Shown: in pieces, positions 5,592-15,632 of the stretch
Numbering within the stretch: the stretch's first letter is position 1
How the letters are laid out: every line of letters starts with the position of its first letter
Assembly: GCF_002207865.1 (NCBI RefSeq)
Contig: NZ_BDQM01000016.1
Location: 1 to 64,000, forward strand
Length of the DNA: 64,000 nucleotides
Direction: 5' to 3'
From: Colwellia marinimaniae
Lineage (GTDB): Bacteria > Pseudomonadota > Gammaproteobacteria > Enterobacterales > Alteromonadaceae
Notes under the pieces: model-generated
What the model saw: the letters and a program-made list of their open reading frames with translations, nothing else
Databases searched by the model: none
Told to the model about the DNA's origin: nothing
Position numbers and translations under genes: made by a program

Positions 5592-6134
5592 ATGCAAGAT
5601 ACCTTATCAAACAAAGCTTTGCTCAAAGCCACCGTTATCGCGGTGTTTATTGCCGGCTTAGCGCTGGTAAGTTTTATATTACCGGCAGAATACAATATCG
5701 ACCCAACAGGTATAGGCGCTAAATTGGGCTTAACGGCTTTAGCTAATCCTAAAGCTGCTGTGGTTAGCGGTGCTGAGACAAAGGCCACTATTGACGTTCC
5801 GAAAAGTGTTCAAGCTGCCGATATCATTGAGGTCATTATCCCTGCAGGGCGTGGCCTTGAATTTAAATTTGCCATGGAAAAGTTTAAAAAAATGGAATAT
5901 CAATGGCAGACTGATGGCGCAGCGATTTTCTTTGATTTACACGGCGAGCCTGAAGGTGATACCACAGGTTATTATGAAAGTTATGCTATTGCCACGTTAG
6001 CGGATATGCAGGGTAGCTTTACCACACCTTTTGCTGGTGTGCATGGTTGGTATTGGAAAAATAAATCAGCTCAAGCGGTAGTGATCACACTTACCGTCAG
6101 TGGTGAATATAGTGTTATTGGCTTAAAAAAATAG
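5592..6134 (+). CDS. membrane-anchored periplasmic protein (transmembrane anchor family)
   Basis: A 180-residue protein. One N-terminal hydrophobic anchor (about residues 12-30, VIAVFIAGLALVSFILP) is followed by a periplasmic domain with a region reading EVIIPAGRGLEFKF, KKMEYQWQTDG, and a C-terminal beta-rich part with FAGVHGWYWKN and VSGEYSVIGL. Proteins of this pattern are often annotated only as transmembrane anchor protein and sit beside HupE-like genes, as here; function is unknown. An A+G-rich stretch with AGAGAAATAG precedes the ATG. A structural or accessory role to the HupE-like protein is inferred from adjacency alone. Confidence 0.75.
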   Translation: MQDTLSNKALLKATVIAVFIAGLALVSFILPAEYNIDPTGIGAKLGLTALANPKAAVVSGAETKATIDVPKSVQAADIIEVIIPAGRGLEFKFAMEKFKKMEYQWQTDGAAIFFDLHGEPEGDTTGYYESYAIATLADMQGSFTTPFAGVHGWYWKNKSAQAVVITLTVSGEYSVIGLKK

Positions 6135-6260
6135 TTATTACAAATTAGCTCGTGATCGAAAGAAAGCGCTTAACAATTTTATCTATATTAAGTGCATATG
6201 TTTTGACATTAACGCCTAGCATTGGCAAAGTAATTTTTTAAATGCAAAAAGATAATAATA

Positions 6261-7571
6261 ATGAATCAAATAAGCAGTAAGTCAGTTAAAAATCATCCCT
6301 TTAAGCTATCGCCATTAATGGCTGGCATTGTTTTATCCTTGGGCGTAGTCGTCAGTGGTTGTCAAGATGCTAAAACCGTGACACCAAGCAGCGCCAATAT
6401 AGCTGAATCGACCAGCAATACTGAACAAGTAGTTGCCGTAAATTATGCCGAATTAGCCCAAGAAATCGCTAAAAAATACATTATTACTGATGGCCATATT
6501 GATGTGCCATATCGTTTAGAAGATCAATTTGAAAATGTTGCTGAACATACTGAACATGGCGATTTCGATTTTCCAAGAGCAGTTGCTGGCGGTTTAGATG
6601 CGCCATTTATGTCGATTTATATTCCAGCCAGACTTGAGAAAAGCGGTGGCAGTAAAGCGCTTGCTGATAAATTGATCACTATGGTTGAAGATATAGTAAA
6701 AGCAGCGCCTGATAAATTTGCCTTAGCTTATTCAACGGCTGATGTTAAAGCTAACTTTGCTAAAGGTATCATTTCACTGCCTATGGGCATGGAAAATGGT
6801 AGCCCTATTGAAGGTGATTTAGCTAACCTTAAACACTTTTATGACCGCGGTATTCGTTACATTACTTTAACCCACTCAAAAGCGAATCATATCTCTGATT
6901 CCTCTTATGATGAAAATCGCCCCGCTGGCGGCTTAACTGATTTTGGTAAAACTTTAGTTGCAGAGATGAATAATATTGGCGTCATGGTTGATGTTGCTCA
7001 TATCTCAGATGAGGCTTTTTATGATGTCATGGCGATAACTAAGACACCTGTTATCGCTTCACATTCTTCAGCACGTCATTTTACTCCAGGCTTTGAACGT
7101 AATATGAGTGATGAGATGATTAAGGCACTGGCGGTAAATGGTGGTGTTATTCAAATCAACTTCGGCTCTAGTTTTATCTCTCAAAAGGCTATTGATTACG
7201 GCACGTTACGTAAAGCAGCAATAAAAACTTTTATCACGGAAAACAACCTTGAAAAGGATAGTGATGAAGTTACCACCTTTAAAGCAGCATACAAGATTAG
7301 CAATCCATACCCTTTTTCTAGCCTAAGCGATGTGCTTGATCATTTTGACCATGTGGTGCAATTAGTTGGCATTGATTATGTTGGTATTGGCTCTGATTAC
7401 GACGGAGTTGGTGATAGCTTGCCTAGTAACCTAAAAGATGTGGCTTCGTATCCTAACTTGATCGAAGGCTTGTTAAAGCGTGCCTATAGCGAGGCAGATA
7501 TTGTAAAAATTCTTTCGGGTAACGTGCTGCGTGTTTGGCAAGCTGCTGAGGCTTATGCTGCACAGCATTAG
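6261..7571 (+). CDS. membrane dipeptidase, peptidase M19 family lipoprotein
   Basis: A 436-residue protein that hydrolyses dipeptides with a binuclear zinc site. A lipoprotein signal is visible: a hydrophobic stretch then VVSGC with the lipidated Cys near residue 34. M19 motifs follow in order: the first metal-binding H-x-D in DGHIDVPYR, the bridging glutamate in GMENGSPI, a metal His in VDVAHISDE, a second in IASHSSARHF, then an RNMSDEM segment and GIGSDYDGVG near the C-terminus. Length is close to the family norm. It stands as a single gene, with about 120 bp to the convergent gene downstream. It probably acts on peptides in the periplasm; a specific substrate cannot be read. Confidence 0.93.
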   Translation: MNQISSKSVKNHPFKLSPLMAGIVLSLGVVVSGCQDAKTVTPSSANIAESTSNTEQVVAVNYAELAQEIAKKYIITDGHIDVPYRLEDQFENVAEHTEHGDFDFPRAVAGGLDAPFMSIYIPARLEKSGGSKALADKLITMVEDIVKAAPDKFALAYSTADVKANFAKGIISLPMGMENGSPIEGDLANLKHFYDRGIRYITLTHSKANHISDSSYDENRPAGGLTDFGKTLVAEMNNIGVMVDVAHISDEAFYDVMAITKTPVIASHSSARHFTPGFERNMSDEMIKALAVNGGVIQINFGSSFISQKAIDYGTLRKAAIKTFITENNLEKDSDEVTTFKAAYKISNPYPFSSLSDVLDHFDHVVQLVGIDYVGIGSDYDGVGDSLPSNLKDVASYPNLIEGLLKRAYSEADIVKILSGNVLRVWQAAEAYAAQH

Positions 7572-7691
7572 GTTGTTTACTTAGCCATATTTACTTAATG
7601 ATATGGTTACTGAGTACTTATTGGTTTCAATTGCTATTTAGTTAGCTGTTGGCAATCGATAGTGCTCATTAAAGCTGACCATGACAGTCAG

Positions 7692-8273
7692 CTAAGGTAA
7701 CAACTCAATGGCGCGAACTTGTAATATTGCTTCGCCGCCGTCTTTGTCGGTCAAACTTGGTGTTAAATAAATAGCATCTATATGTTCGGGTAATAAGCCA
7801 ATATCTGTTGAACTAGCAGGGGTCCATTCTGGTCGATAGAAGTCTTTTAAATCGACTTCTTGCGTAGTCCATTGTCGCGCGGGCGGCAATTTTATTTGAT
7901 AATGGGCATAACTTTGATCACCATTTTTGCCATATTCTTGCTGTGATAACTTAATTAACAGTGGCGTATCACATTGATACGTTAGACGTATTTTTTTTAT
8001 GCCCGTTAATGAAGCGCTAGGTAATTTATGAATCAATTCAATCCATGAATTGCGCTTTTCATCAATACGCGGTACACGCTTAAATTTTATCCAGATGCCA
8101 CCATGTCTAATGAGTTTTTCATTAATGATAGCCTCACTGCCATAAGGGTCAGTGTCATAAGTCCATTGGTTTCTATCTAGTGCGGCATAAGTAGTCTCTG
8201 CTTGGACGGCAGTTGCTGCTAAAAGTAGTAAACTCACCATGCTAGTACGCAGTGTAGCGCTGAGAAAATTCAT
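7692..8273 (-). CDS. secreted protein of unknown function, beta-sandwich/CBM-like
   Basis: A 193-residue protein with a signal peptide (residues about 1-25, ending AVQAE). The mature part has the texture of a jelly-roll carbohydrate-binding or CIA30-like domain: WIKFKRVPRIDEKRNSWIEL, IKKIRLTYQCDTPLLIKLSQ, a YAHYQIKLPPA strand, then EVDLKDFYRPEW and an IDAIYLTPS strand. No catalytic motif is seen and I cannot name the family with confidence. The single Cys of the mature protein cannot form an internal disulfide. It lies about 150 bp from the solute-binding protein gene, on the same strand and downstream of it, so co-transcription is possible. Confidence 0.7.
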   Translation of the reverse strand: MNFLSATLRTSMVSLLLLAATAVQAETTYAALDRNQWTYDTDPYGSEAIINEKLIRHGGIWIKFKRVPRIDEKRNSWIELIHKLPSASLTGIKKIRLTYQCDTPLLIKLSQQEYGKNGDQSYAHYQIKLPPARQWTTQEVDLKDFYRPEWTPASSTDIGLLPEHIDAIYLTPSLTDKDGGEAILQVRAIELLP

Positions 8274-8421
8274 ATTAATCCTGTAAAGTAAGGTGCGAAC
8301 TGGGTGATAAAAATAAGCTGGTCTTGTACGTTATACTCTAGCAAAATACGGGCACATTGTTTTACTAGCACTCGCGTGATTTTTAGCCGCAGGCACGAGC
8401 AATGTGCGCGTTAATACTCTG

Positions 8422-9213
8422 CTATTGCCAGTCGGTGAGGCCATATTTTGCTAATATCTTCTTTAACCTGCCGCTTTGCCTCAGCGTTATTAAGCCGCTA
8501 TCAAATATCTTTACTAGTTTTTTACTGAGCAAAGCTGAAAAGCCTAAATACAGCGGAGTAAAATCACCTTGGGTTCCGGCATAAATAATGCCTTTGTTTT
8601 CTCCTTTGGCTAGTTGGTATTGCACGGTAAATCGAGAGTCTAATAATATATCTAATCGGCCCATTTGTAGCATTTTTAACTGCTTTACTAGTGGCGAGTT
8701 ACCACTGGCCGCAAAAACATGTTCGCTTTGTGCTTTGAGAAAACGGCTGAATTCTGCGCCATATTGATAACCATTAATGGTACCTAAAATAGCGTTACCT
8801 GTTAATGTCGCTGATAAGTGAGTCATACTCTGAAAGCGCCAAGGGTTATCTGCTCTGACATAAAAATCATTATATAAGCCAGCAAAGTTTAACTGACTTT
8901 GCTGAAGTTGATAACGTTCAATATGTTGTGGTGTTAAGGCGAGTACTATATCGACTTTGTTTTTTTGCGCTAGCTTTAATGCTCGAGCTAATGGCATTAA
9001 AGAAAAGGTTAACTTTATTTCGTTATCTCTAGCTATCTCCTTGACTATTTCCACCAAGAAACCCGGTAAATCTTGCTCGTCACAGACATAAGGGCACCAT
9101 TCATCAGAGACAACTACTAAGGCCTTAGCTTGTACAGCAGCGTGCGACAAAGTTAGCCATAGCAAGCACAATATCAGGCAGCCCGGTAATGACTTGTTAA
9201 TGATTTTAATCAT
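8422..9213 (-). CDS. periplasmic solute-binding protein (SBP_bac_3-like)
   Basis: A 263-residue protein with a signal peptide (about residues 1-30). The mature start, VVVSDEWCPYVCDEQDLPGFLVEIVKEI, has the two-lobed amino-acid-binding-protein pattern (a strand, then the G-F-hydrophobic-E-hydrophobic motif). Later come a LARALKLAQKNKVDIVLALT lobe hinge, a GTINGYQYGAEF segment and a C-terminal LRQSGRLKKILAKYGL. No permease or ATPase gene is next to it, so it may be an orphan or sensor-type binding protein, as is frequent in Shewanella and Colwellia. The ligand is unknown. Confidence 0.85.
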   Translation of the reverse strand: MIKIINKSLPGCLILCLLWLTLSHAAVQAKALVVVSDEWCPYVCDEQDLPGFLVEIVKEIARDNEIKLTFSLMPLARALKLAQKNKVDIVLALTPQHIERYQLQQSQLNFAGLYNDFYVRADNPWRFQSMTHLSATLTGNAILGTINGYQYGAEFSRFLKAQSEHVFAASGNSPLVKQLKMLQMGRLDILLDSRFTVQYQLAKGENKGIIYAGTQGDFTPLYLGFSALLSKKLVKIFDSGLITLRQSGRLKKILAKYGLTDWQ

Positions 9214-9322
9214 GATGTTCTTTTCAAGCTAAAGTGTTGTCGTGCTATCAGTAACTACTAATGTTGCTGATAAAGATAAGTGATAGCCGTAAGTAGCCCC
9301 GAGGCCACTTACGGCTAATGAA

Positions 9323-12300
9323 CTAAGCTGCCACTGTTTTTATACTGTTTGCACGCCATAAATAATAAAGCACAGGCAATACTAGCAAGGTTAATAACAT
9401 AGCACTTGCCATGCCACCAACCATAGGAGCGGCAATACGACTCATCACTTCTGAGCCGGTACCTGAGCCATATAATATTGGTAATAAACCGACAATGACT
9501 GTGCCGCCGGTCATCATAATAGGTCTAATTCTTAACCCCGCACCACTCAGCACGGCTTGTAATATTTGCTCTTTGGTGGTGGTTTTTCCTTGGGCTGCAT
9601 TGTCAGCCAATAAGGCGTGATAAGCTTGGTTTAAGTACACCAGCATGATGACACCAATTTCTACTGCTACGCCGGCCAAGGCGATAAAACCGACACCTAC
9701 TGCAACCGAGAAATTGAAGCCTTGTAAATACATTAGCCAAATACTGCCGACCATAGCGAGGGGTAGTGTGCCTAAAATCATCGCCACTTCAATAACATTA
9801 CGGAAGCTTAAATACAGCAATACTATGATAATGGCTAATGTTAACGGTACCACATAAGTGAGTTTAGCTTTTGCCCGTTGCATGTATTCATATTGACCCG
9901 CCCAAGTAATAGAGTAGCCAGCGGGTAATTTTAGCTGAGCATCAACCACTTTCTGAGCGTTTTCAACATAAGTGCCAACGTCTATGTCTTCTATATCAAT
10001 AAAAGTCCAGCCATTTAAACGCGCATTTTCTGACTTGATACCTGGAGGACCATCTTCAATAAATATATGAGCAACATCACCAAGGGAAATCCGTTGGCCA
10101 TTGGGGGTAACTATCGGCAATAGCGATAGCTGCTCAGGGGAATTACGATAATCTTGCGGGTAACGTAAATTGACTGGATAACGCTCTAAGCCTTCAACGG
10201 TAGTGGTAACATTCATGCCGCCAATTGCCGTCGCGATTACTTGCTGAATATCACTAATATTTAAGCCATAACGAGCCGCCTTGGCTCGTTGAATATCAAC
10301 TTTAATATAGCGACCACCCGCGACACGTTCCGAGTAGACCGAAGCTGTGCCGGGTACGTCAGCTAAAATAACTTCCAGTTGCTGTCCTATTTCTTGAATA
10401 ACCTTGAGTTTAGGCCCTGCTATTTTGATACCTACCGGAGTTTTGATGCCGGTTGCTAACATGTCTATACGCGTTTTTATCGGCATAACCCAAGCATTGG
10501 TGACTCCAGGTAACTTCACTAAGGAATCAAGCTCTTTTTTCAAGCTAGCGGTAGTAACGCCTTCTCGCCATTCACTTTTTGGCTTGAACTGGATAAAGGT
10601 TTCTATCATGGTTAAGGGCGCCGGATCCGTGGCCGTTTCAGCGCGGCCCACTTTGCCAAAAACAGTTTTTACTTCAGGTACGGTTTTAATCAGCTTATTG
10701 GTTTGTTGTAACAGCTGCCTTGCTTGGCCAATAGAAATACCCGGATAGGTAGTTGGCATATACATTAAGTCGCCTTCATCAAGGGGCGGAATAAATTCGC
10801 TACCTATTTTATCTAACGGATATAAACCTATGAGCAGCACCACAACGGCGGCTGATAAGGTAATCTTAGGCGAATGTAACACTGCTTTGAGCGCTGGCAT
10901 GTAGAGTGATGTTAAAAATCTATTGACTGGGTTTTTATGCTCAGCGAGCACTTTGCCGCGAATAAAATAGCCCATCAATACCGGTACCAAAGTAATAGCT
11001 AAGGCCGCCGATGCCGCCATGGCATAAGTTTTGGTGTAGGCCAGGGGCGAAAACATTCGACCTTCTTGCGCCTCAAGAGTAAATACCGGCACAAAACTGA
11101 CCGTGATAATCAACAAACTAAAAAACAGTGCTGGGCCTACTTCACAAGCGGCATCGGTGACAATTTGCCAACGATTCTCATCGGTTAATGGCGTCTTCTC
11201 TATATGTTTATGCATGTTTTCGATCATAACAATAGCGCCATCAACCATAGCGCCAATGGCAATAGCAATACCACCAAGAGACATGATGTTGGCGTTTAAA
11301 CCTTGGGCATGCATGACAATAAAGGCCGTTAAAATACCGACAGGAATGCTAATTATCACCACTAAAGATGAGCGAAAATGAAAGAGAAAAATAACGCAGA
11401 CTAAGGCAACGACAGCAAATTCTTCTAACAGTTTCATCGCTAGGTTTTCCACCGCACGCTCAATTAAGGCTGATCTGTCATAAACGGTGATAATTTCTAC
11501 ACCATCAGGTAGGCCTTTTTTTAGCTGCTCAAGCTTAGCTTTAACGCCTTTAATAACCTCTTGGGCATTTTCGCCAAAGCGCATTACCACAATACCACCG
11601 ACGACTTCACCTTCACCATTGAGCTCGGCAATACCGCGGCGCATTTGTGGCCCTGTGCCAATTTGAGCGACATCTTTTAATAATAAAGGCGTACCATTTT
11701 CATTGACGCCAAGGGGAATGTTTTCCAGATCCTCAACACTTTTGATATAACCGGTGGCGCGCACCATATATTCGGCTTCGGCCATTTCCACTACCGAGGC
11801 ACCAATTTCTTGGTTACCTTGTTGGATCGCCGTTTGGATCAGCGATAGAGGAATACCAAAGGCGCGTAATTTATCGGGATCAATTTGTACCTGATATTGC
11901 TTAACCATGCCACCGAGTGTGGCTATTTCAGAAACCCCTTTTACTGTTTGTAATTCAAACTTTAAAAACCAATCTTGTAAACTACGTAGTTGGCTTAGAT
12001 CATGTTGACCCGTTTTATCAACCAGTGCATATAGGTAAACCCAGCCAACTCCTGTGGCATCAGGGCCTAGTTGTGGCCTAGCTTCGCTAGGTAAACTAGG
12101 GCCTACTTGGCTTAAATATTCTAAAACGCGAGAGCGTGCCCAATAAAGGTCGGTATCTTCGTCGAAAATAACATAAACGTAAGAATCGCCAAAAAAGGAG
12201 TAACCACGTACAGTTACCGCGCCAGGTACCGATAACATGGCAGTGGTTAATGGATAAGTTACTTGTTCTTCAACAACTTGTGGTGCTTGGCCAGGGTAGC

Positions 12301-12454
12301 TGGTTTTGATGATAACTTGCACATCAGATAAATCAGGCAGGGCATCAATCGGGGTGTTTTTTACTGAATATAAACCAACACCCACGAGTATCATGGTGGC
12401 CAGTATGACAAAGAAGCGATTGTTTACCGACCAGCGAATAATAGCTGTAATCAT
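9323..12454 (-). CDS. cusA: heavy-metal efflux RND pump, CusA-like inner-membrane subunit
   Basis: A 1043-residue proton-driven transporter, the usual length for the HME-RND (CusA/CzcA) group. It starts MITAIIRWSVNNRFF and has the family signature TPIDALPDLSDVQV, a central GAMVDGAIVMIENMHKH segment in the membrane-spanning relay region, and a second half repeating the fold (FIALAGVAVEIGVIMLVYL). The DMLATGIKTPVGIKI segment carries a methionine at the position of a known Cu(I)/Ag(I)-binding Met in CusA, which favours copper or silver over cobalt/zinc/cadmium. Its ATG overlaps the stop of the adaptor gene in a TAATG, so it is the last gene of a coupled operon. Confidence 0.95.
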   Translation of the reverse strand: MITAIIRWSVNNRFFVILATMILVGVGLYSVKNTPIDALPDLSDVQVIIKTSYPGQAPQVVEEQVTYPLTTAMLSVPGAVTVRGYSFFGDSYVYVIFDEDTDLYWARSRVLEYLSQVGPSLPSEARPQLGPDATGVGWVYLYALVDKTGQHDLSQLRSLQDWFLKFELQTVKGVSEIATLGGMVKQYQVQIDPDKLRAFGIPLSLIQTAIQQGNQEIGASVVEMAEAEYMVRATGYIKSVEDLENIPLGVNENGTPLLLKDVAQIGTGPQMRRGIAELNGEGEVVGGIVVMRFGENAQEVIKGVKAKLEQLKKGLPDGVEIITVYDRSALIERAVENLAMKLLEEFAVVALVCVIFLFHFRSSLVVIISIPVGILTAFIVMHAQGLNANIMSLGGIAIAIGAMVDGAIVMIENMHKHIEKTPLTDENRWQIVTDAACEVGPALFFSLLIITVSFVPVFTLEAQEGRMFSPLAYTKTYAMAASAALAITLVPVLMGYFIRGKVLAEHKNPVNRFLTSLYMPALKAVLHSPKITLSAAVVVLLIGLYPLDKIGSEFIPPLDEGDLMYMPTTYPGISIGQARQLLQQTNKLIKTVPEVKTVFGKVGRAETATDPAPLTMIETFIQFKPKSEWREGVTTASLKKELDSLVKLPGVTNAWVMPIKTRIDMLATGIKTPVGIKIAGPKLKVIQEIGQQLEVILADVPGTASVYSERVAGGRYIKVDIQRAKAARYGLNISDIQQVIATAIGGMNVTTTVEGLERYPVNLRYPQDYRNSPEQLSLLPIVTPNGQRISLGDVAHIFIEDGPPGIKSENARLNGWTFIDIEDIDVGTYVENAQKVVDAQLKLPAGYSITWAGQYEYMQRAKAKLTYVVPLTLAIIIVLLYLSFRNVIEVAMILGTLPLAMVGSIWLMYLQGFNFSVAVGVGFIALAGVAVEIGVIMLVYLNQAYHALLADNAAQGKTTTKEQILQAVLSGAGLRIRPIMMTGGTVIVGLLPILYGSGTGSEVMSRIAAPMVGGMASAMLLTLLVLPVLYYLWRANSIKTVAA

Positions 12455-14220
12455 TACAGACCTCCTTTAAGCATGAGTGCCTGAGGCATTTCCTCAGGCA
12501 TGTTATGTTTCATGCTTGAGTTCATTGCCATAGCGCTAACAATAATGAATTCACCATGATGAATTTCGAAGGTGAACATCAAATAAGCATCGACAGTAAA
12601 AAGTGTCATATCAACATTTTCTGCGACTATGAAGTCAACAGTCGCCGCTGCTCGACCCCATTTTTTAATGGCTTCACGGTGTAGAGTAACCATGCGGTGG
12701 GCTGACATAACCGAGCTTACTGTGCCATTTACCGTGGCACTGCTGACGGGTTTGTCACCATTTTGTTCAATATTAATAATGCGATAATCGTTGTCACTGA
12801 CTTTTTCAATCTCAACACGGATAGTCATATCTGCTTTTAGTTGAGAAAAGTCGACTGAGTCTAAAGCGATAAAGTCCATGGTCATTGCTGGCCAGTCCCA
12901 TGCCGGGATAGCCGGGTGAGCTAAAGTTAGCATCTTATGATCTGCCATTAGGCTAACTATGCTGGCATCGACCCACACTGTGCTGGGCACTGAATCATGG
13001 TTCATACGTTTAAAGTCAGAGGTTTTACTCGATTCAGAGTCGAGTAAAAATTGCGCCGAACTAACCACTTTTTCACCTGCGCTCAGGCCGGATAATATTT
13101 CCACATGATGGCTATCAAAACGTCCAACACTAACGGCGATAGATTTAAAGTTTCCTTCGCCCAGGGCTAATACCACACGGTCTTGATTGCCGGTGCGAAT
13201 TAGCGCCTCTTTGGGTATTAATAGTGCTTTTTCATCACTGCTAGTATGAATGGTAATTTGCGCAAACATATTAGGCTTAAATTCACCATTTTCATTGTTA
13301 AAGCGCAACCTGACTTTTACCGTGCGGGTTTTTGCATCTAAGATGGGGTAAACGTAATCTATCTTACCTTGCCAGGTTTTACCCGGTAAATAATCTAGGC
13401 TCATGGTCACAGCTGTGCCTTGTACTACTTGATTTGCCTGGCGCTCAAATACCTCGGCAACCACCCAAACTTGTGATAAATCACCAATAGACATTAAGGT
13501 TGAACCAGGCTTAACAAAAAAACCTTCCCGTATTTCTAGGCTTTCAATGACGCCATTTTGTGGCGCATAAAAGGTAATGTTTTGTTGCACCTTATGCGTT
13601 TTTTTAAGCTTTTTAATCGCTGATTTTGGTAATTGTAGCGCCACTAAGCGGTTTTCTGCCGCGGTAATTAAACGGCTATTTTTTCGGTCTATGGCGAGTA
13701 AAAACTCTTCTTGGGCATTGACTAGCTCAGGAGAATAAATATCATATAGTGGCTGGCCTTTTTTTACTGCATCGCCAATGGCTTTAACATAAAGTTTTTC
13801 TATCCAGCCTTCTACTCTAGGATGAATATGTACTAAGGTATCTTCATCAAAGGTGACATAACCTACGGTATCAATTTGTGTATGTAATATTTTAACTTCG
13901 GCAATTACGGTACGAACACCTAAGTTATTAACGACATTGGGGGAAATACGAATAGTGCCGACACCTTCATCTGGCCCTGAACCATCGTCAGCATAATAGG
14001 GGATTAAATCCATACCCATAGGTGACTTTCCGGCTTTATCGCGACGATAATTAGCATCCATAGGGGCAACCCAATAAAGCGGCTCACTGCTGGCACTACT
14101 GTCGCTATTAGTTAGGTTACTTTGGGGCGTGAATATGGTGTAAGCCGTTACGGTAAGAGCTGCACCAAAAATTAAGCCAACTAGGCTGGCTTTAACTGTT
14201 GAGGTTTTAGTTGCTGTCAT
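12454..14220 (-). CDS. cusB: heavy-metal efflux adaptor CusB with N-terminal metal domain and two C-terminal CusF-like domains
   Basis: A 588-residue periplasmic adaptor. After an N-terminal anchor, a heavy-metal-binding domain reads YWVAPMDANYRRDKAGKSPM then GMDLIPYY (about residues 48-77). Next come the barrel-sandwich and beta-barrel parts (GYVTFDEDTLVHIHPRVEGW, then GVIESLEIREGFFVKPG). Residues about 415-485 form a CusF-like domain with H-P-A-I-P-A-W-D-W-P-A-M-T-M, the Met/Trp Cu(I) site. A second CusF-like repeat (about 497-565) keeps KKW but reads AAATV where MTM should be, so its site seems lost. TAATG overlaps couple it to cusC and cusA. Confidence 0.94.
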   Translation of the reverse strand: MTATKTSTVKASLVGLIFGAALTVTAYTIFTPQSNLTNSDSSASSEPLYWVAPMDANYRRDKAGKSPMGMDLIPYYADDGSGPDEGVGTIRISPNVVNNLGVRTVIAEVKILHTQIDTVGYVTFDEDTLVHIHPRVEGWIEKLYVKAIGDAVKKGQPLYDIYSPELVNAQEEFLLAIDRKNSRLITAAENRLVALQLPKSAIKKLKKTHKVQQNITFYAPQNGVIESLEIREGFFVKPGSTLMSIGDLSQVWVVAEVFERQANQVVQGTAVTMSLDYLPGKTWQGKIDYVYPILDAKTRTVKVRLRFNNENGEFKPNMFAQITIHTSSDEKALLIPKEALIRTGNQDRVVLALGEGNFKSIAVSVGRFDSHHVEILSGLSAGEKVVSSAQFLLDSESSKTSDFKRMNHDSVPSTVWVDASIVSLMADHKMLTLAHPAIPAWDWPAMTMDFIALDSVDFSQLKADMTIRVEIEKVSDNDYRIINIEQNGDKPVSSATVNGTVSSVMSAHRMVTLHREAIKKWGRAAATVDFIVAENVDMTLFTVDAYLMFTFEIHHGEFIIVSAMAMNSSMKHNMPEEMPQALMLKGGL

Positions 14221-15632
14221 TATTGTTCTCCCGCTATGTTATTGGCGGTACTTAACGAGCCAACAAATAAGTAATTTAATTCTAAAATAAGCTTTTGCTC
14301 TGCGACCTGAATGCCTAAGTCGTCAATTTTGGCATTGAGCACAGCAATACGTGAACGCACTACTTCAGCAAAGTCACCGTAATCATTGGTGTAAGCGGTT
14401 AATGACGCTTCTGCCTGATCTTCAACTTGTGGTAAAAGTCGCGTTTGGTAGAGAATTTTTCGTTCTTCTAAGCGTAATAAACGGCCTTTGGCACTTGAAA
14501 AAGCACCCAGTAGTTGACGCAATAACAGTATTTTTTCTGTTTTCACCGCCTCAGTTTTTGAAATTGCGGATTTTACCACCATATCTTGGCGGTTTTCAGT
14601 AAACAGCGGCAAATCGAAGGTGATGCCAACAGAGAGGAAATCTGAGCGGCTATTACCCATAGGGTCATTACCACGATAACCATAACTGGCATTAACTCCC
14701 CACTCGGGTTGATATTGCTGCTCGGCTAAGTGAATGCCGGTTTTACTGGCAGATATTTTTTTATCCAGCGCAAATACGGCGGGATGATTAGCAAAGTGTT
14801 TTGCGAGCACTTCCACAGACAACCAAGTTTTACCATAAACAAGCTTGTTATTGAGTAAATCAAGTTGTGGTAATTGCTGGGCTAATTGTATGTTGTGCAG
14901 TTGGCTAATAGCGCTGATAGCATCTTGCTGGCTATTGGCACTGGTAGTAAAAGCCGTCGATAGCCATTGCGCCAACATACCCAAATAGGCATTTTTTTGT
15001 TGCGCTAATATATCTAACCTGTCATCGAGGCGAGTTAATTCAAGTTGCGCTCGAACAATATCTTGTTGGCTGGTCTTGCCTAAGGCAGAAGAGTAACTGG
15101 CTTGAGCGACATCAGCTAATTGTTCGAACAAAGAACGATTTTTTTCAATAAGGCTAATACTTTGCTGAACCCGAAAGGCATCAAGCCATAAGGTACCTAC
15201 GGTCACGGCGATTTTAGCTTTTCGGTCGGCCCGTTGAAAAGGGTAAGCTTCACTTTCAATACGTAATTGTTGATTTTTAATGGCCAGGCTATCGCCACGT
15301 GGAAACATCTGGGTAATACCTACCTTAAGCTGGGTCATACCTTCTTGATAAAAATCAAAGCCATCGGTTGGTAAATTTGCCAGCCCAATGGACATTTTGG
15401 GATCTGGCATACTAGCCGCAGCATGGCTCATGGCCTCAACTGCTTGTTGTAGATGTTTATTTCCCGTTAGCCAAGGGTCATTTTTTTGCGCGGTTGTCAC
15501 TGCGCTATTAAATGACAAAATTTGTTCATTGTTAGCCGCTTGACTCATTGGGCTAACACTAAAAAGGCAACTTAAGGCTATGGCACTGGCAACTGAGCTT
15601 ATCTTGGTCTGACTTGGTTTATTGCTAATCAT
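14220..15632 (-). CDS. cusC: outer-membrane efflux protein of the TolC family (CusC-like)
   Basis: A 470-residue protein with a signal peptide ending near PMSQAANN. It has two related halves of long helices typical of outer membrane factors: MPDPKMSIGLANLPTDG and LKVGITQMFPRGDSLAIK in the first half, and YQPEWGVNASYGYRGND then SVGITFDLPLFTENR in the second. It would form the outer-membrane duct of the Cus complex. Its stop overlaps the start of cusB in TAATG and its start overlaps the stop of the DUF411 gene the same way. No lipobox is seen, unlike some CusC proteins. Confidence 0.92.
   Translation of the reverse strand: MISNKPSQTKISSVASAIALSCLFSVSPMSQAANNEQILSFNSAVTTAQKNDPWLTGNKHLQQAVEAMSHAAASMPDPKMSIGLANLPTDGFDFYQEGMTQLKVGITQMFPRGDSLAIKNQQLRIESEAYPFQRADRKAKIAVTVGTLWLDAFRVQQSISLIEKNRSLFEQLADVAQASYSSALGKTSQQDIVRAQLELTRLDDRLDILAQQKNAYLGMLAQWLSTAFTTSANSQQDAISAISQLHNIQLAQQLPQLDLLNNKLVYGKTWLSVEVLAKHFANHPAVFALDKKISASKTGIHLAEQQYQPEWGVNASYGYRGNDPMGNSRSDFLSVGITFDLPLFTENRQDMVVKSAISKTEAVKTEKILLLRQLLGAFSSAKGRLLRLEERKILYQTRLLPQVEDQAEASLTAYTNDYGDFAEVVRSRIAVLNAKIDDLGIQVAEQKLILELNYLFVGSLSTANNIAGEQ

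Noticed and set aside
9411..11381. Several long plus-strand frames opposite cusA
   Set aside because: They are antisense shadows of a clearly coding gene and show low-complexity, non-protein-like sequence.
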